Assembly (NCBI RefSeq): GCF_003807585.1
Contig: NZ_RMBX01000011.1
Coordinates: forward strand, 248,001-312,000
Origin: Chitinophaga barathri
GTDB taxonomy: Bacteria > Bacteroidota > Bacteroidia > Chitinophagales > Chitinophagaceae
DNA length: 64,000 nucleotides
Reading direction: 5' to 3'
Part shown: positions 35,314 to 43,332 of the stretch, piece after piece
How the letters are laid out: every line of letters begins with the position of its first letter
How positions within the stretch are numbered: the first letter of the stretch is position 1
Notes under the pieces: model-generated
What the model saw: only the letters and a program-made list of their open reading frames with translations
Told to the model about the DNA's origin: nothing
The model's database searches: none
Program-made: the position numbers and the translations under genes

Positions 35314-38300
35314 TTAAAAAGTAACCCTTACGCCAAAGTTGTAAGCCTTGATATTCGGATAGGATTCACCACGGGTGTAGTTGGTGGAGCTGGTGCCGGT
35401 ATCGTTCAGCTCAGGATCCCAGTATTTCCATTTTGAAATGGTGAACAGGTTCGTGCCATTGATGAACATCCGCAGGTTTTTGATGCCCCAGCGTTTCACC
35501 AGCGACTGGCTAAGGGTATACCCGATCTCGGCGCTTTTCAGGCGGATGAAGTCGGAGGGTTTGAGCCACCAGGTGCTGTTCAGGTAATTGGAGTTCGGGT
35601 CCTGCTCGGTGTTCAGGCGGGGATAAAAGGCGTTGGGATTGGGATTGTCTTCCGTCCAGCGGTCCGCTACCATGCTCATCAGCGCGCTGCTGATGGGGCC
35701 GGAGTTAAAAGGCCTGGTGCCATCGCCCATGCCGTAGCTGAGGTATACCTTGCCCGTGCCCTGCACAAATGCGCCGATGTCAAAACCTTTGTACCCGAAT
35801 GACAGGTTGAGGCCGTACATCATTTTAGGGGTACCGGACACGTCTATACGCGCAATGTCGTTCGCGTCGATGATGCCGTCTTCGTTCAGGTCTTTGTATT
35901 TGATATCGCCTATACGGGTATCGCCGGATTGTACGGCATGCCGGTCGATCTCAGCCTGGTTTTGAAACAGGCCTTCCGCGATGTACAATGTTTTTGCATC
36001 TACTTCTTTTCCTTTCCATTCCATCCAGGGGTAACGCTGCGGGGGCAGGCCGTCTTCCAGGTTCGTGTTCCTGTTGTAGGTGAATGTACCGGTCACGTTC
36101 ACCCATTTTTCTTCAGATAGGGTTCTGCGGTAAGTGAGCGTTACGTCCACGCCTTTATTTAGTACAATACCAATGTTCCGCGTGGGATTTACGCCGCCGA
36201 AACCGGAAATGCCGGGAATGGTCTGGTCCGCTCTCAGGATGCCTTTGCGCATTTCGCGGAAAAGCTCGGTGACGATCTTCAGGTCGTTGTTAAAGAAGCC
36301 CATTTCCACGCCAAGGTTGTGGCGGTAGGAAGTTTCCCAGGTGGGGTCCGTGGCAATCTGCGATTCAGCATAACCGCTGTAGGCAGGTGAAAGGGAAGAA
36401 GGTATGCCGAACTGGTAACCGGTAGCCGCTGTTTTGCTGAGCTGTGTGAGGTAAAGGAAACGGGTGCTGAAGCCGCCGTTGCCCGTAAGCCCGTAGCTGT
36501 AGCGCAGCTTGAAGTATGGCATGATGTCCTTGAGGACAGCATAGAATTTTTCGTTGGATACCACATACCCTACACCGGCAGAGGGGAAGAAACCGAAGCG
36601 GTTGTCGGGGCTGAAGTTTTCAGAACCGGTGTAACCGAAGTTCGCCTCCACGTAATAACGGTTGTCATAACCGTAGGTGGCTCTCCCGGTAAGGCCGCGG
36701 TTGCGGAAAGGCACGGCCGATGTGAAGTTGGCCGCGTTGCCGTCCACGTATTCGGACTGGTTGAAGAGGACGAGGCCGCCTACTTCGTGTTTACCAAAAG
36801 TGCGCCCGTAGTTCAGCGAAGCTTCGGAATACATTCTCCTGGTGGAGCTTCTGGCGGAAAAGAAACCTAAAGTGCCGGGAGCGTCGCGGGTGATCTGGGT
36901 GATCAGGTTGCCGTCCGCATCCCTGCCGGTGGCGTATTCCGCGGCGGAGTTTTTGGTGGTGGCGGTGGTGCCGTCCGTATAAATATCAAACGCAAACAGG
37001 CCGGAGATGGACAGGCCTTTGGTGAACATGTCCAGGTCCTGTTTCAGCCGGAGGTTCGGGCGGATGGTGGCGGAGTAATCGTTACCGGAGCCCACGTCGT
37101 ACGCGATCCTGCTGGGGCTGCTGAAGCCGCCGGGGTACATGGCATAAGCGCCGTTGGAATACCTGCCGGGAATGATATGTGGTGGTACGCGCAGCACCTG
37201 CGCGAAGAGGTTGTTGGAAGCATTGCTGCCATCGCCGTTCCAGGGGCCGTTCCTGCGGTCTATGATCGAAGAGATGTTCAGGTCTACCTTGGTGGTATTG
37301 GTCACGTTCACGCCAATGTTCGCCGTGAAATTATAACGCCTGTAATAAGATTTGGAATCATAACCGGTCTGCTCCGGGTCGTTTTTGATAAGGCCCGTTT
37401 CATTGTAATAACCGGCGGAGATGTAATAAGTAGCTTTGTCGGAACCGCCGCTGATATTGATGTTCGCCCGCTGCGTCATGCCGGATTTGCGGAAGATCTC
37501 GTCGTACCAGTTTACGTTGGGGTAGAGGTCTTTGTCCGCGCCGGTCCTGTGCAGGTCGATGCGTTCGTCTGTATACAAGGCCTGCCTGCCCCTGGTGGTG
37601 AGTGCTTCGTTGTACAGCGTCATCCAGGTGGGGGCGTCCAGTATCTCGGGCACCTGTACGAACTGGGTAACGCCCTGGTTCAGTTCCACTTTCACGCTGG
37701 GTTTGCCGGCCACGCCTTTTTTGGTGTTGATGATGATGACGCCGTTTGCGCCCCTGGTGCCGTATACGGCAGTGGAAACCGCGTCTTTTAACACAGTGAA
37801 GGTTTGGATGTCTTCAGGGTCCACATCATTCAGCGAGCGGTCCGGAACGCCGTCGATAATGATCAGCGGGGTACGTACGCTGGTTCCGAAGGTGGATACG
37901 CCTCGTACGAGGAATCCTGAGTTGTCCTGCCCCGGCCCGCCGCCACGGGAAGTGGTGATCATACCGGCGATGCGGCCGCCCAGTGTGCTGGCAATGTCCC
38001 TTACGGGGAGTTTAAGCTCTTCTGCGTTCAGGGTGGATTGCGCGCCGATCACGCTGATCTTTTTCTGTTGGCCGTAACCGATCACGCTGACCTCGTTCAG
38101 GCCGCCGGCGGCGGCTTCCAGCTTCACGTTCAGGTCCACCCGGTTTTTTACGGCAAAACGCATGGTTTTGTAACCTACGTAGGAAAATTCGAGGGTGTCC
38201 GCCGGGTTTACTGAAATGGAGTATTTCCCGTTTTCATCGGTAAGGGCGCCCAGCTGGGTACCCGCGATGCGTACGCTGGCGCCGGGTACGGGGGCGTCCA

Positions 38301-38436
38301 GGTCATCCGTCACTTTGCCGGAAACGGTCAGGATCCTGGCCTGCCCGGATACGTCCGGGGAAAAAAGCATGGTCAAAATAAACAGGCAGAATATACCGGG
38401 GATATAGCCGGCACTGCGGAGTAGATTTTTTTTCAT
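35314..38436 (-). CDS. SusC/RagA-type TonB-dependent outer membrane transporter (sialoglycan locus)
   Basis: 1040 residues. A signal peptide (LFILTMLFSPDVSGQA) precedes the carboxypeptidase-regulatory-like domain (VSGKVTDDLDAPVPGASVRIAGTQLGALTDENGKYSI), the signature NEVSVIGYGQQKKISVIGAQ, the plug with RTPLIIIDGVPDRSLNDVDPEDIQ and RGANGVIIINTKKG, and the barrel ending YNFGVRVTF. It is the first gene of a susC-susD-sialidase operon (18 bases to susD). The promoter just upstream has a good -33/-7 pair overlapped by a palindrome that is repeated about 200 bases further up, so it appears tightly regulated. Confidence 0.96.
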   Translation of the reverse strand: MKKNLLRSAGYIPGIFCLFILTMLFSPDVSGQARILTVSGKVTDDLDAPVPGASVRIAGTQLGALTDENGKYSISVNPADTLEFSYVGYKTMRFAVKNRVDLNVKLEAAAGGLNEVSVIGYGQQKKISVIGAQSTLNAEELKLPVRDIASTLGGRIAGMITTSRGGGPGQDNSGFLVRGVSTFGTSVRTPLIIIDGVPDRSLNDVDPEDIQTFTVLKDAVSTAVYGTRGANGVIIINTKKGVAGKPSVKVELNQGVTQFVQVPEILDAPTWMTLYNEALTTRGRQALYTDERIDLHRTGADKDLYPNVNWYDEIFRKSGMTQRANINISGGSDKATYYISAGYYNETGLIKNDPEQTGYDSKSYYRRYNFTANIGVNVTNTTKVDLNISSIIDRRNGPWNGDGSNASNNLFAQVLRVPPHIIPGRYSNGAYAMYPGGFSSPSRIAYDVGSGNDYSATIRPNLRLKQDLDMFTKGLSISGLFAFDIYTDGTTATTKNSAAEYATGRDADGNLITQITRDAPGTLGFFSARSSTRRMYSEASLNYGRTFGKHEVGGLVLFNQSEYVDGNAANFTSAVPFRNRGLTGRATYGYDNRYYVEANFGYTGSENFSPDNRFGFFPSAGVGYVVSNEKFYAVLKDIMPYFKLRYSYGLTGNGGFSTRFLYLTQLSKTAATGYQFGIPSSLSPAYSGYAESQIATDPTWETSYRHNLGVEMGFFNNDLKIVTELFREMRKGILRADQTIPGISGFGGVNPTRNIGIVLNKGVDVTLTYRRTLSEEKWVNVTGTFTYNRNTNLEDGLPPQRYPWMEWKGKEVDAKTLYIAEGLFQNQAEIDRHAVQSGDTRIGDIKYKDLNEDGIIDANDIARIDVSGTPKMMYGLNLSFGYKGFDIGAFVQGTGKVYLSYGMGDGTRPFNSGPISSALMSMVADRWTEDNPNPNAFYPRLNTEQDPNSNYLNSTWWLKPSDFIRLKSAEIGYTLSQSLVKRWGIKNLRMFINGTNLFTISKWKYWDPELNDTGTSSTNYTRGESYPNIKAYNFGVRVTF

Positions 38437-38471
38437 AACAGGGAGTATATTGGATTTTGGCGATTAGTACT

Positions 38472-38484
38472 TATGTAGTACATA
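38472..38484. promoter_or_regulatory. Palindromic operator at the susC (sialoglycan) start site
   Basis: TATGTAGTACATA is a near-perfect palindrome directly downstream of the -7 element, covering the expected transcription start. A near-identical site is at 38669-38681 (12 of 13 bases). The form TGTnnnACA is compatible with GntR-family repressors, but the regulator is not in the window. Confidence 0.6.
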
Positions 38485-38485
38485 T

Positions 38486-38517
38486 CAAATATGCGGCGGA
38501 TTTTTTATTAATCCAAA
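38486..38517 (-). promoter_or_regulatory. Promoter of the susC-susD-sialidase operon
   Basis: Read on the minus strand: TTTG (38517-38514), 20 bases, then CATATTTG (38493-38486), one mismatch from TAnnTTTG. The spacing is canonical for Bacteroidota. It lies 50 bases before the susC ATG. Confidence 0.6.
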
Positions 38518-38668
38518 CTTCTTTTTGTTAACAGGTGCGGATGGGGTGGAAGATAACAAGCGTATGGTGTCCTGGCTACACGTAAGGGAATATTATTTTA
38601 GCGTGTACGAGTGATTTTTAAGCAGTTCCGGGTCTAAAATAATATCAAATCGGCAGATGTAAACATAA

Positions 38669-38681
38669 TATGTAGGACATA
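38669..38681. promoter_or_regulatory. Second palindromic operator upstream of susC (sialoglycan)
   Basis: TATGTAGGACATA differs at one base from the site at 38472-38484. The centres are 197 bases apart, so cooperative binding with looping is possible. Confidence 0.5.
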
Positions 38682-38848
38682 TAGATGGAGGGCGTACTGT
38701 AAAGATTTTTTTGGCTGAATAAGTTGGGTTAATAAAAACGGGGGTGCAGCGTAGCCGTTATTTAAAACGATGCACTTTAGTGGAAGGGCTTTAGTCATGC
38801 GGGAAAATCTACCACGGAACTGGCCTTGTTTGGGGCGTCGTTGTGAAT

Positions 38849-39484
38849 TTATTTATTCCGCCATTCCCGCAGGCTCATGTCCGTGTCACCCGCGGGGTCA
38901 TAAAACCTGATCTCGTATTTTGGGTAGACGTATACGCGGAACATAAACAGCCGGGAGAAATGATCCTCCTCGCGGGTGCCTGTTTCGATAAGATACCAGG
39001 TCTTATCCCCGGCGGGCCTTTCCGCAATACTTACCTGGTCTGCGTTGCCTTTCACTTCAGGGAGGTTTTTAATATCGTCGATCACCTGTTGTTCTGAAAC
39101 CGGCGGTACAAAAGGCGCTCCGTCAATCACCCTGAATGCAGTCATACGGTTGGCGGCGTATTGGCTGTTATTGTCCCCGGCTTCCTCAAGCGTGTCGGTA
39201 AACCACTTTACTTCGAAGAGATTGTTTTTCAGGTTGTCGTCCGGCACGCTGTCCGTCACCAGGTGGATGGTGTCTTTTGCGGCATTGAGGAATATGGCGT
39301 ACCAGTAGTCATAGTTCCCTTCAAAATGGATGAACTGGAGAGTATCTGTATGTGACAGGGCGGTGGGCTGCCCCGGCTGTACCGCCGCTGAATCTTCGGG
39401 GGAATGCCCGGCGCCGGGCTGCTGTGTATTCTGACAGGCAGCCAGCAGGCATATGGCGGCGGATAACATGATAACGATCCTCAT
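38849..39484 (-). CDS. Lipoprotein of unknown function
   Basis: 211 residues from ATG at 39484, chosen because MRIVIMLSAAICLLAAC is a clean lipoprotein signal with the cysteine at 17; an ATG at 39508 would add 8 residues. After a low-complexity linker rich in Gln, Pro, Ala and Ser (about 18-45) comes a compact domain: FIHFEGNYDYWYAIFLNAAKDTIHLVTDS, VKWFTDTLEEAGDN, and RLFMFRVYVYPKYEIRFYDP. No recognised family. Single gene, divergent from the histidine phosphatase gene. Confidence 0.75.
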   Translation of the reverse strand: MRIVIMLSAAICLLAACQNTQQPGAGHSPEDSAAVQPGQPTALSHTDTLQFIHFEGNYDYWYAIFLNAAKDTIHLVTDSVPDDNLKNNLFEVKWFTDTLEEAGDNNSQYAANRMTAFRVIDGAPFVPPVSEQQVIDDIKNLPEVKGNADQVSIAERPAGDKTWYLIETGTREEDHFSRLFMFRVYVYPKYEIRFYDPAGDTDMSLREWRNK

Positions 39485-39540
39485 AGGGGCTGTATAATGA
39501 AAGCTCAAGATAATAGTAAATGGTAAAAAAACTCCTTTTG

Positions 39541-39548
39541 TATCTTTG
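39541..39548 (+). promoter_or_regulatory. -7 promoter element of the histidine phosphatase gene
   Basis: TATCTTTG matches TAnnTTTG exactly, 43 bases before the ATG at 39591. No clear -33 element was seen at the expected distance. Confidence 0.5.
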
Positions 39549-39590
39549 CATCCGTTTTACATCATCAAAAAAGCCAACTAACTGTCAGTC

Positions 39591-40226
39591 ATGGAGAAAG
39601 AGATATACATCATCAGGCACGGGGAAACCGACTTCAACAAAATGGGCATCGCACAGGGCAGGGGAGTGAATGCCAGTCTGAACGCACTGGGGATGGCGCA
39701 GGGCGCGGCATTTTACCAGCATTACAAACATCTTCGTTTCGATAAAGTATATACTTCCACTTTACAAAGAACGCACCAGACGGTGCAGGGTTTCCTCCAG
39801 GATGAGCTGCCCTGGCAACAGCTGGCGGGCCTGGATGAATTGTCGTTTGGCATCTGGGAGGGCCACGCGGACACGGATGAACGCAAACAGGTTTTTAACC
39901 GCATCCTGCAATGCTGGAACGAAGGCAATTGCGATCTTGCTTTTGAGAACGGGGAAAGTCCGAACCAGGTGGCACAGCGTTTAAAAGAGGCGCTGGAGGT
40001 GATCATCTCCGCGGATGGTGAAAAAAGGGTGCTGGTGTGTATGCACGGGCGTTCATTGCTGATCCTCTTATGCCTGCTGAGCAAAATGCCGGTGAGCAGG
40101 ATGACGGATTTTAAACACCAGAACACCGGGCTGTACCGTCTTCAGTACAAAAACGGGGAATTTAGCATCCTGGAAATGAATGATGTAAAACACCTGGAGG
40201 CGCTGGCCAGCCTGACCGCCGGTTAA
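39591..40226 (+). CDS. Histidine phosphatase (phosphoglycerate mutase-like) family protein
   Basis: 211 residues, cytosolic. The RHGETDFN motif (R9, H10, G11, E12) holds the histidine that is phosphorylated in the reaction; H10 is the expected nucleophile. STLQRTHQT (R60), LDELSFGIWEG (E83) and VCMHGRS (H152) complete the active site. The acidic E83 indicates the phosphatase branch (GpmB/CobC/fructose-2,6-bisphosphatase-like) rather than a glycolytic mutase. The substrate is unknown. It lies upstream of the phosphonate-type gene group, but 315 bases with an 11-bp repeat array separate them, so a link is not shown. Confidence 0.9.
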   Translation: MEKEIYIIRHGETDFNKMGIAQGRGVNASLNALGMAQGAAFYQHYKHLRFDKVYTSTLQRTHQTVQGFLQDELPWQQLAGLDELSFGIWEGHADTDERKQVFNRILQCWNEGNCDLAFENGESPNQVAQRLKEALEVIISADGEKRVLVCMHGRSLLILLCLLSKMPVSRMTDFKHQNTGLYRLQYKNGEFSILEMNDVKHLEALASLTAG

Positions 40227-40292
40227 AACAGCCGCTTTACAGCTTTTCCGAACGCCTGCCCGGTTTCCTGGTAGCGGATTAACCATTTTGAC

Positions 40293-40369
40293 TCCGGATC
40301 AAGTCCACCTCATCTCCACCTCAAGTCCGCTTTACCTACAGCTTTCCTATATCTTCCCTATAGTCTCCT
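40293..40369. repeat. Array of 11-bp phased degenerate repeats (7 units)
   Basis: Starting at 40293 the units are TCCGGATCAAG, TCCACCTCATC, TCCACCTCAAG, TCCGCTTTACC, TACAGCTTTCC, TATATCTTCCC and TATAGTCTCCT. TCC recurs exactly every 11 bases in the first four, and CCTATA at 40346 and 40357. The same period and CCTATA core occur in the array at 22553-22607. Confidence 0.75.
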
Positions 40370-40495
40370 GGCTGCTTTCCGGTAATTACCCGATTGGCTG
40401 GCTGTTATTTTCAGTCAAAAGGCAAAATACCATCATGTTGGGTCTTCTGCCTGACAGCATATCATTTTCTGCCCTGAATCAAAAGAAATATAGAA

Positions 40496-40534
40496 GTTTC
40501 TTTAAAGGAAACAATAATTTCGTGTCAGGAAATA
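40496..40534. promoter_or_regulatory. Operator-like elements upstream of the zinc dehydrogenase gene
   Basis: Two imperfect palindromes: GTTTCTTTAAAGGAAAC (40496-40512) and TTTCGTGTCAGGAAATA (40518-40534). The second matches TTTCGTGTAAGGAAATA at 43343-43359, in the XRE/MFS divergent promoter region, in 16 of 17 bases. It ends 7 bases before the ATG at 40542. Confidence 0.6.
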
Positions 40535-40541
40535 AACTGAC

Positions 40542-41645
40542 ATGAAAGGAAACATCCCCCAAACGGGAAAACTAGCCCTCTTTTACGGGCCCGGGCAGGA
40601 TTTTGAACTGAAGGAGCTGGGCCTACGCCCGCTGCTCCCCGGCGAACTGCTCGTGAAAAACATTTATACCACCATCTGTGGCAGCGATATACATACTTAT
40701 TGCGGGCTGAGGGAAGAGCCTTGCCCCACCGTGCTTGGCCACGAGATCGTCGGGGAAGTGCTGGAGCTGCACCCGGATCACAAAGGCCTGGACCTGAACG
40801 GGAAAGCCCTGCAACCCGGTGACCGCATCACCTGGACCATCTTTTCCAGCGATCCCGGGTCCGCCAATGCGCTGCGCGGCATGCCGCAGAAAGGCGAGGG
40901 GCTTTTTAAATACGGTCATGCCCGCGTGGACGGTGCCGAAGTCTTTCATGGAGGCCTGGGCGCTTATTGTATCCTGAAACCCGGCACCGGCATCATCCGC
41001 CTGCCGGAAGACATGCCCCTGCCCGTAGCGGCTACGCTCAACTGCTCCGTGTCCACCGTGGCCGGCGCCCTGCGGATGGCGGGGGATATCAAAGGCAAAC
41101 GGGTGCTTATTACGGGCATGGGGCACCTGGGCATTACCTGCGCGGCCATGTGCCGGGAAGCAGGCGCAGAATGGGTGGCCGCGGCGGATGTGGAGGAAAA
41201 ACGGTTAAAAGAAGCCCTGGCCTTTGGTGCCCAGGACGTGTTTGATATGACCGGCGATAAAACCCTCCTCAAACAAAGCCTGCTGGAAAAGACAGGTGGC
41301 CGGGGCCTGGACCTCGTGTTTGACATGAGCGGCTCGCCCGATGCCATGGAGTTTAGCCTGGATTGCCTGGGCATAGGCGGCACCGCCGTGTGGATAGGAG
41401 CCGTGTTTAAAAACCGTCCTTTGCAGATAGATGCGGAAAGGGTGATCCGGAACCTCATCACCATCAAAGGCCTGCACAATTACAACTTCGGGGATTTTAA
41501 ATATGCGGTAGCATTTATGGAACGTTGCTGGCAGCAATATCCCTTTGCCGGGGCGGTGGAAAAAGAATTTACGCTGGACGCCATCGGCGAGGCTTTTGAA
41601 TATGCCATTGCCCGCAAACCGTTGCGAGTGGGCGTAAGATTATAG
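40542..41645 (+). CDS. Zinc-dependent medium-chain dehydrogenase, phosphonate-associated type
   Basis: 367 residues. Catalytic zinc ligands fit C46 (CGSDIH), H67-E68 (GHE) and C168. The NAD(P) fold has ITGMGHLGITC (190-200). KGEGLFKYGHA and the lead resemble the subfamily TIGR03366, whose members often neighbour phosphonate catabolism genes. The lobe that in most members carries four cysteines for structural zinc (about 98-125, FSSDPGSANALRGMPQKGEG) has none here, so structural zinc seems lost. It probably oxidises an alcohol or amino-alcohol linked to phosphonate or phosphate metabolism; the substrate is inferred only. An operator shared with the neighbouring transporter sits directly upstream. 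Confidence 0.88.
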   Translation: MKGNIPQTGKLALFYGPGQDFELKELGLRPLLPGELLVKNIYTTICGSDIHTYCGLREEPCPTVLGHEIVGEVLELHPDHKGLDLNGKALQPGDRITWTIFSSDPGSANALRGMPQKGEGLFKYGHARVDGAEVFHGGLGAYCILKPGTGIIRLPEDMPLPVAATLNCSVSTVAGALRMAGDIKGKRVLITGMGHLGITCAAMCREAGAEWVAAADVEEKRLKEALAFGAQDVFDMTGDKTLLKQSLLEKTGGRGLDLVFDMSGSPDAMEFSLDCLGIGGTAVWIGAVFKNRPLQIDAERVIRNLITIKGLHNYNFGDFKYAVAFMERCWQQYPFAGAVEKEFTLDAIGEAFEYAIARKPLRVGVRL

Positions 41646-41660
41646 CTGTCCGCACAACAA

Positions 41661-41698
41661 AACGGCCGCCACTGTTCAGTTGGCGGCCGTTGTTTTTT
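41661..41698. terminator. Bidirectional terminator between convergent dehydrogenase and phosphatase genes
   Basis: An 11-bp stem AACGGCCGCCA (41661-41671) with its complement at 41681-41691, followed on the plus strand by GTTTTTT. Confidence 0.85.
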
Positions 41699-41710
41699 AT
41701 ATGGTCACGG

Positions 41711-42604
41711 TTATTTGAAAATCTCATTCACCGGCCTGGCGATCCATACCTGCGGCGGAGTAAGCCCGAGTAAACGGGCGATGGTAGCGGCGGTGTCAAA
41801 GGTCATCACGCTGTTTTGCACTTCGTGGTTCGTTTTGATGCCCGGGCCTTTTACGATCCAGGGGATCTCCATTTCGGCCATAGAGATGGAGCCATGGCCT
41901 TTGTTGATACCGCCATGGTCCGCTGTGAATATCACCACGGTGTTTTTGTCCATACCCGCTTTGCGGATGCTTTCCAGGACCGTACCGATGTGCGCGTCCG
42001 TGCGTTCCACCGCTGCGTAATATTCCGGGGTGCCATGGCCCACTTTATGGCCTACGCTGTCCACATCATGAAAATGCACAAAGAGGAAGTTGGGTTTGGC
42101 GGATGTGATGTAAGCGGATGCCGCAGCCGCTATTGCGCTGTCGCCGTCACAGTTCTGGTCTTTGTTCACCGCTGCTTTGGGAAACAGGTAACCGATACCG
42201 TCCCACTCATAGATCACGCCTATTTCACTTTTCGGTTTTGTTTTTCTCAACAGGGCGTACACGGTAGGGAACATACCGTATTCATCCAGCACCCTGGCCG
42301 GGAGATCAGGGCTTTTGCTGCCCCAGGTGGTATAACCATGCAGTTCCGGGCCTGCGCCCATCACCATAGAAGCCCAGTTGGGCGCACTGGAGGAAGGAAG
42401 TACCGTCCTGGCATGTAAGGTCCAGGAGCCGTTTTGCATCATGTTCCGCAGGTTCGGTACCGCGGCCTTTTGGAAAGCGTAAGCGCCAAAGCCGTCCGAG
42501 CCGATCAGGATCACATGTTCAATAGGTTGCTGTGCCGCAGCGCGCTGAAAACCTAGCGCCAGGCAAAAAAGGAGGAAGATCCTGCAAGTCTTGAGAGTAG
42601 CCAT
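41711..42604 (-). CDS. Alkaline phosphatase superfamily protein (type I phosphodiesterase/NPP-like), exported
   Basis: 297 residues with a signal peptide (MATLKTCRIFLLFCLALGFQRAAAQ). Metal-binding residues of the superfamily are visible: D37 (IGSDGFG), HDVDSVGHKVGH (D182, H186), TADHGG (D229, H230) and KGHG (H237). The nucleophile position is in LPSSSAPNWASMVMG, a serine (about S73) in place of the common threonine. GPELHG is the usual NPP-type phrase. The protein is short and lacks large insert domains. It should hydrolyse a phosphomonoester, phosphodiester or phosphonate in the periplasm. A long palindrome covers its promoter, and it is flanked by the XRE-cupin regulator. Confidence 0.9.
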   Translation of the reverse strand: MATLKTCRIFLLFCLALGFQRAAAQQPIEHVILIGSDGFGAYAFQKAAVPNLRNMMQNGSWTLHARTVLPSSSAPNWASMVMGAGPELHGYTTWGSKSPDLPARVLDEYGMFPTVYALLRKTKPKSEIGVIYEWDGIGYLFPKAAVNKDQNCDGDSAIAAAASAYITSAKPNFLFVHFHDVDSVGHKVGHGTPEYYAAVERTDAHIGTVLESIRKAGMDKNTVVIFTADHGGINKGHGSISMAEMEIPWIVKGPGIKTNHEVQNSVMTFDTAATIARLLGLTPPQVWIARPVNEIFK

Positions 42605-42639
42605 ATCAAGGGTAATTGTTGACTACCAAGATATATATT

Positions 42640-42676
42640 ATTTACTTAAGGGAAATTAAATTTCCATAAAGTAAAT
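42640..42676. promoter_or_regulatory. 37-bp perfect hyphenated palindrome upstream of the phosphatase gene
   Basis: Arms ATTTACTT (42640-42647) and AAGTAAAT (42669-42676), and inner arms GGAAATT (42651-42657) and AATTTCC (42659-42665), are symmetric around A42658. Both halves resemble the TTTCGTGTnAGGAAAT element found at 40518 and 43343. It starts 36 bases before the phosphatase ATG and ends 6 bases before the XRE-cupin stop codon at 42682. Confidence 0.7.
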
Positions 42677-42681
42677 AAATT

Positions 42682-43287
42682 CTATCTGCTCAATTCGCCG
42701 AAGAAATACATGACCAGCAGTCTTACCGTTGTATTCTGATGATTTACAGGCACATGTGAAATATTGCCGTCAAAGAACAGGGCATCGCCCTCGGAAAGCT
42801 CGAACATCCTGTCTTCCAGCTGGTACTGGAGGTTCCCGGTCATCACATAAATGAACTCGTAGGCCGCGGTAGTCACTGGCGGTCTTTGCGAGCCTGGCCG
42901 CAGGGTGAGCAGGGAGATCTGGAAAGCGCCCCCTTCAAAATTGTATTCCAGTACGGACTGGTATTCGAACCCGGTGGCCCCTTCTTCTTTTTCATAAGAG
43001 GAAAACCCGTTTTTCGGCAGGAAAATATACCCGGGGAAGCTGCTTTCCGCGCTCAGTTCCGAAAAGAACACTTCCGCTTTGATCCCCAGCTTCTGGATAA
43101 TGGTGAACAGGGTAGGGATGGTAGGCAGCATCCGGCCATTCTCGATCTTGGACAGCATAGCCGATTTGATGCCGGTAACCCCGGCAAGATCCAGCAGCTT
43201 CAGCCCTTTTTCTTTCCGGTACTTCCTGATGAGCCCGCCTATCCGGTGATAAACCAGCTGTCCGCCGGCTACAGATTCCTCGTTCAT
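42682..43287 (-). CDS. XRE-family regulator with C-terminal cupin domain
   Basis: 201 residues. The N-terminal HTH_3 domain (about 12-70: IGGLIRKYRKEKGLKLLDLAGVTGIKSAMLSKIENGRMLPTIPTLFTIIQKLGI) binds DNA. The C-terminal cupin (about 110-195: FQISLLTLRPGSQRPPVTTAAYEFIYVMTGNLQYQLEDRMFELSEGDALFFDGNISHVPVN) is the likely ligand sensor; its metal-binding histidines are mostly absent. This architecture typically gives dedicated local regulators of catabolic genes. It is divergent from the OPA-type transporter gene and adjacent to the phosphatase gene, and related operator sequences precede both and also the dehydrogenase gene. The effector is unknown. Confidence 0.92.
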   Translation of the reverse strand: MNEESVAGGQLVYHRIGGLIRKYRKEKGLKLLDLAGVTGIKSAMLSKIENGRMLPTIPTLFTIIQKLGIKAEVFFSELSAESSFPGYIFLPKNGFSSYEKEEGATGFEYQSVLEYNFEGGAFQISLLTLRPGSQRPPVTTAAYEFIYVMTGNLQYQLEDRMFELSEGDALFFDGNISHVPVNHQNTTVRLLVMYFFGELSR

Positions 43288-43332
43288 GAACTTAACAATT
43301 TATTAAAAAGTAATACTCGAAGTTAACGGATA

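Larger units (their letters stand above)
38437..38848. other. Regulatory region upstream of the sialoglycan operon
   Basis: 412 A/T-rich bases between the susC start and the 3' end of a lipoprotein gene. They contain the susC promoter and two palindromic sites (annotated separately). No gene seen. Confidence 0.6.
40227..40541. other. Intergenic region before the zinc dehydrogenase gene
   Basis: 315 bases. They hold an array of 11-bp phased repeats (40293-40369) and two operator-like elements (40496-40534). An 85-codon frame (40288-40545) crosses both and is not considered a gene. Confidence 0.6.

Noticed and set aside
40288..40545. 85-codon open frame before the dehydrogenase gene
   Set aside because: It runs across the 11-bp repeat array and both operator palindromes and ends inside the next gene; the protein is low complexity.
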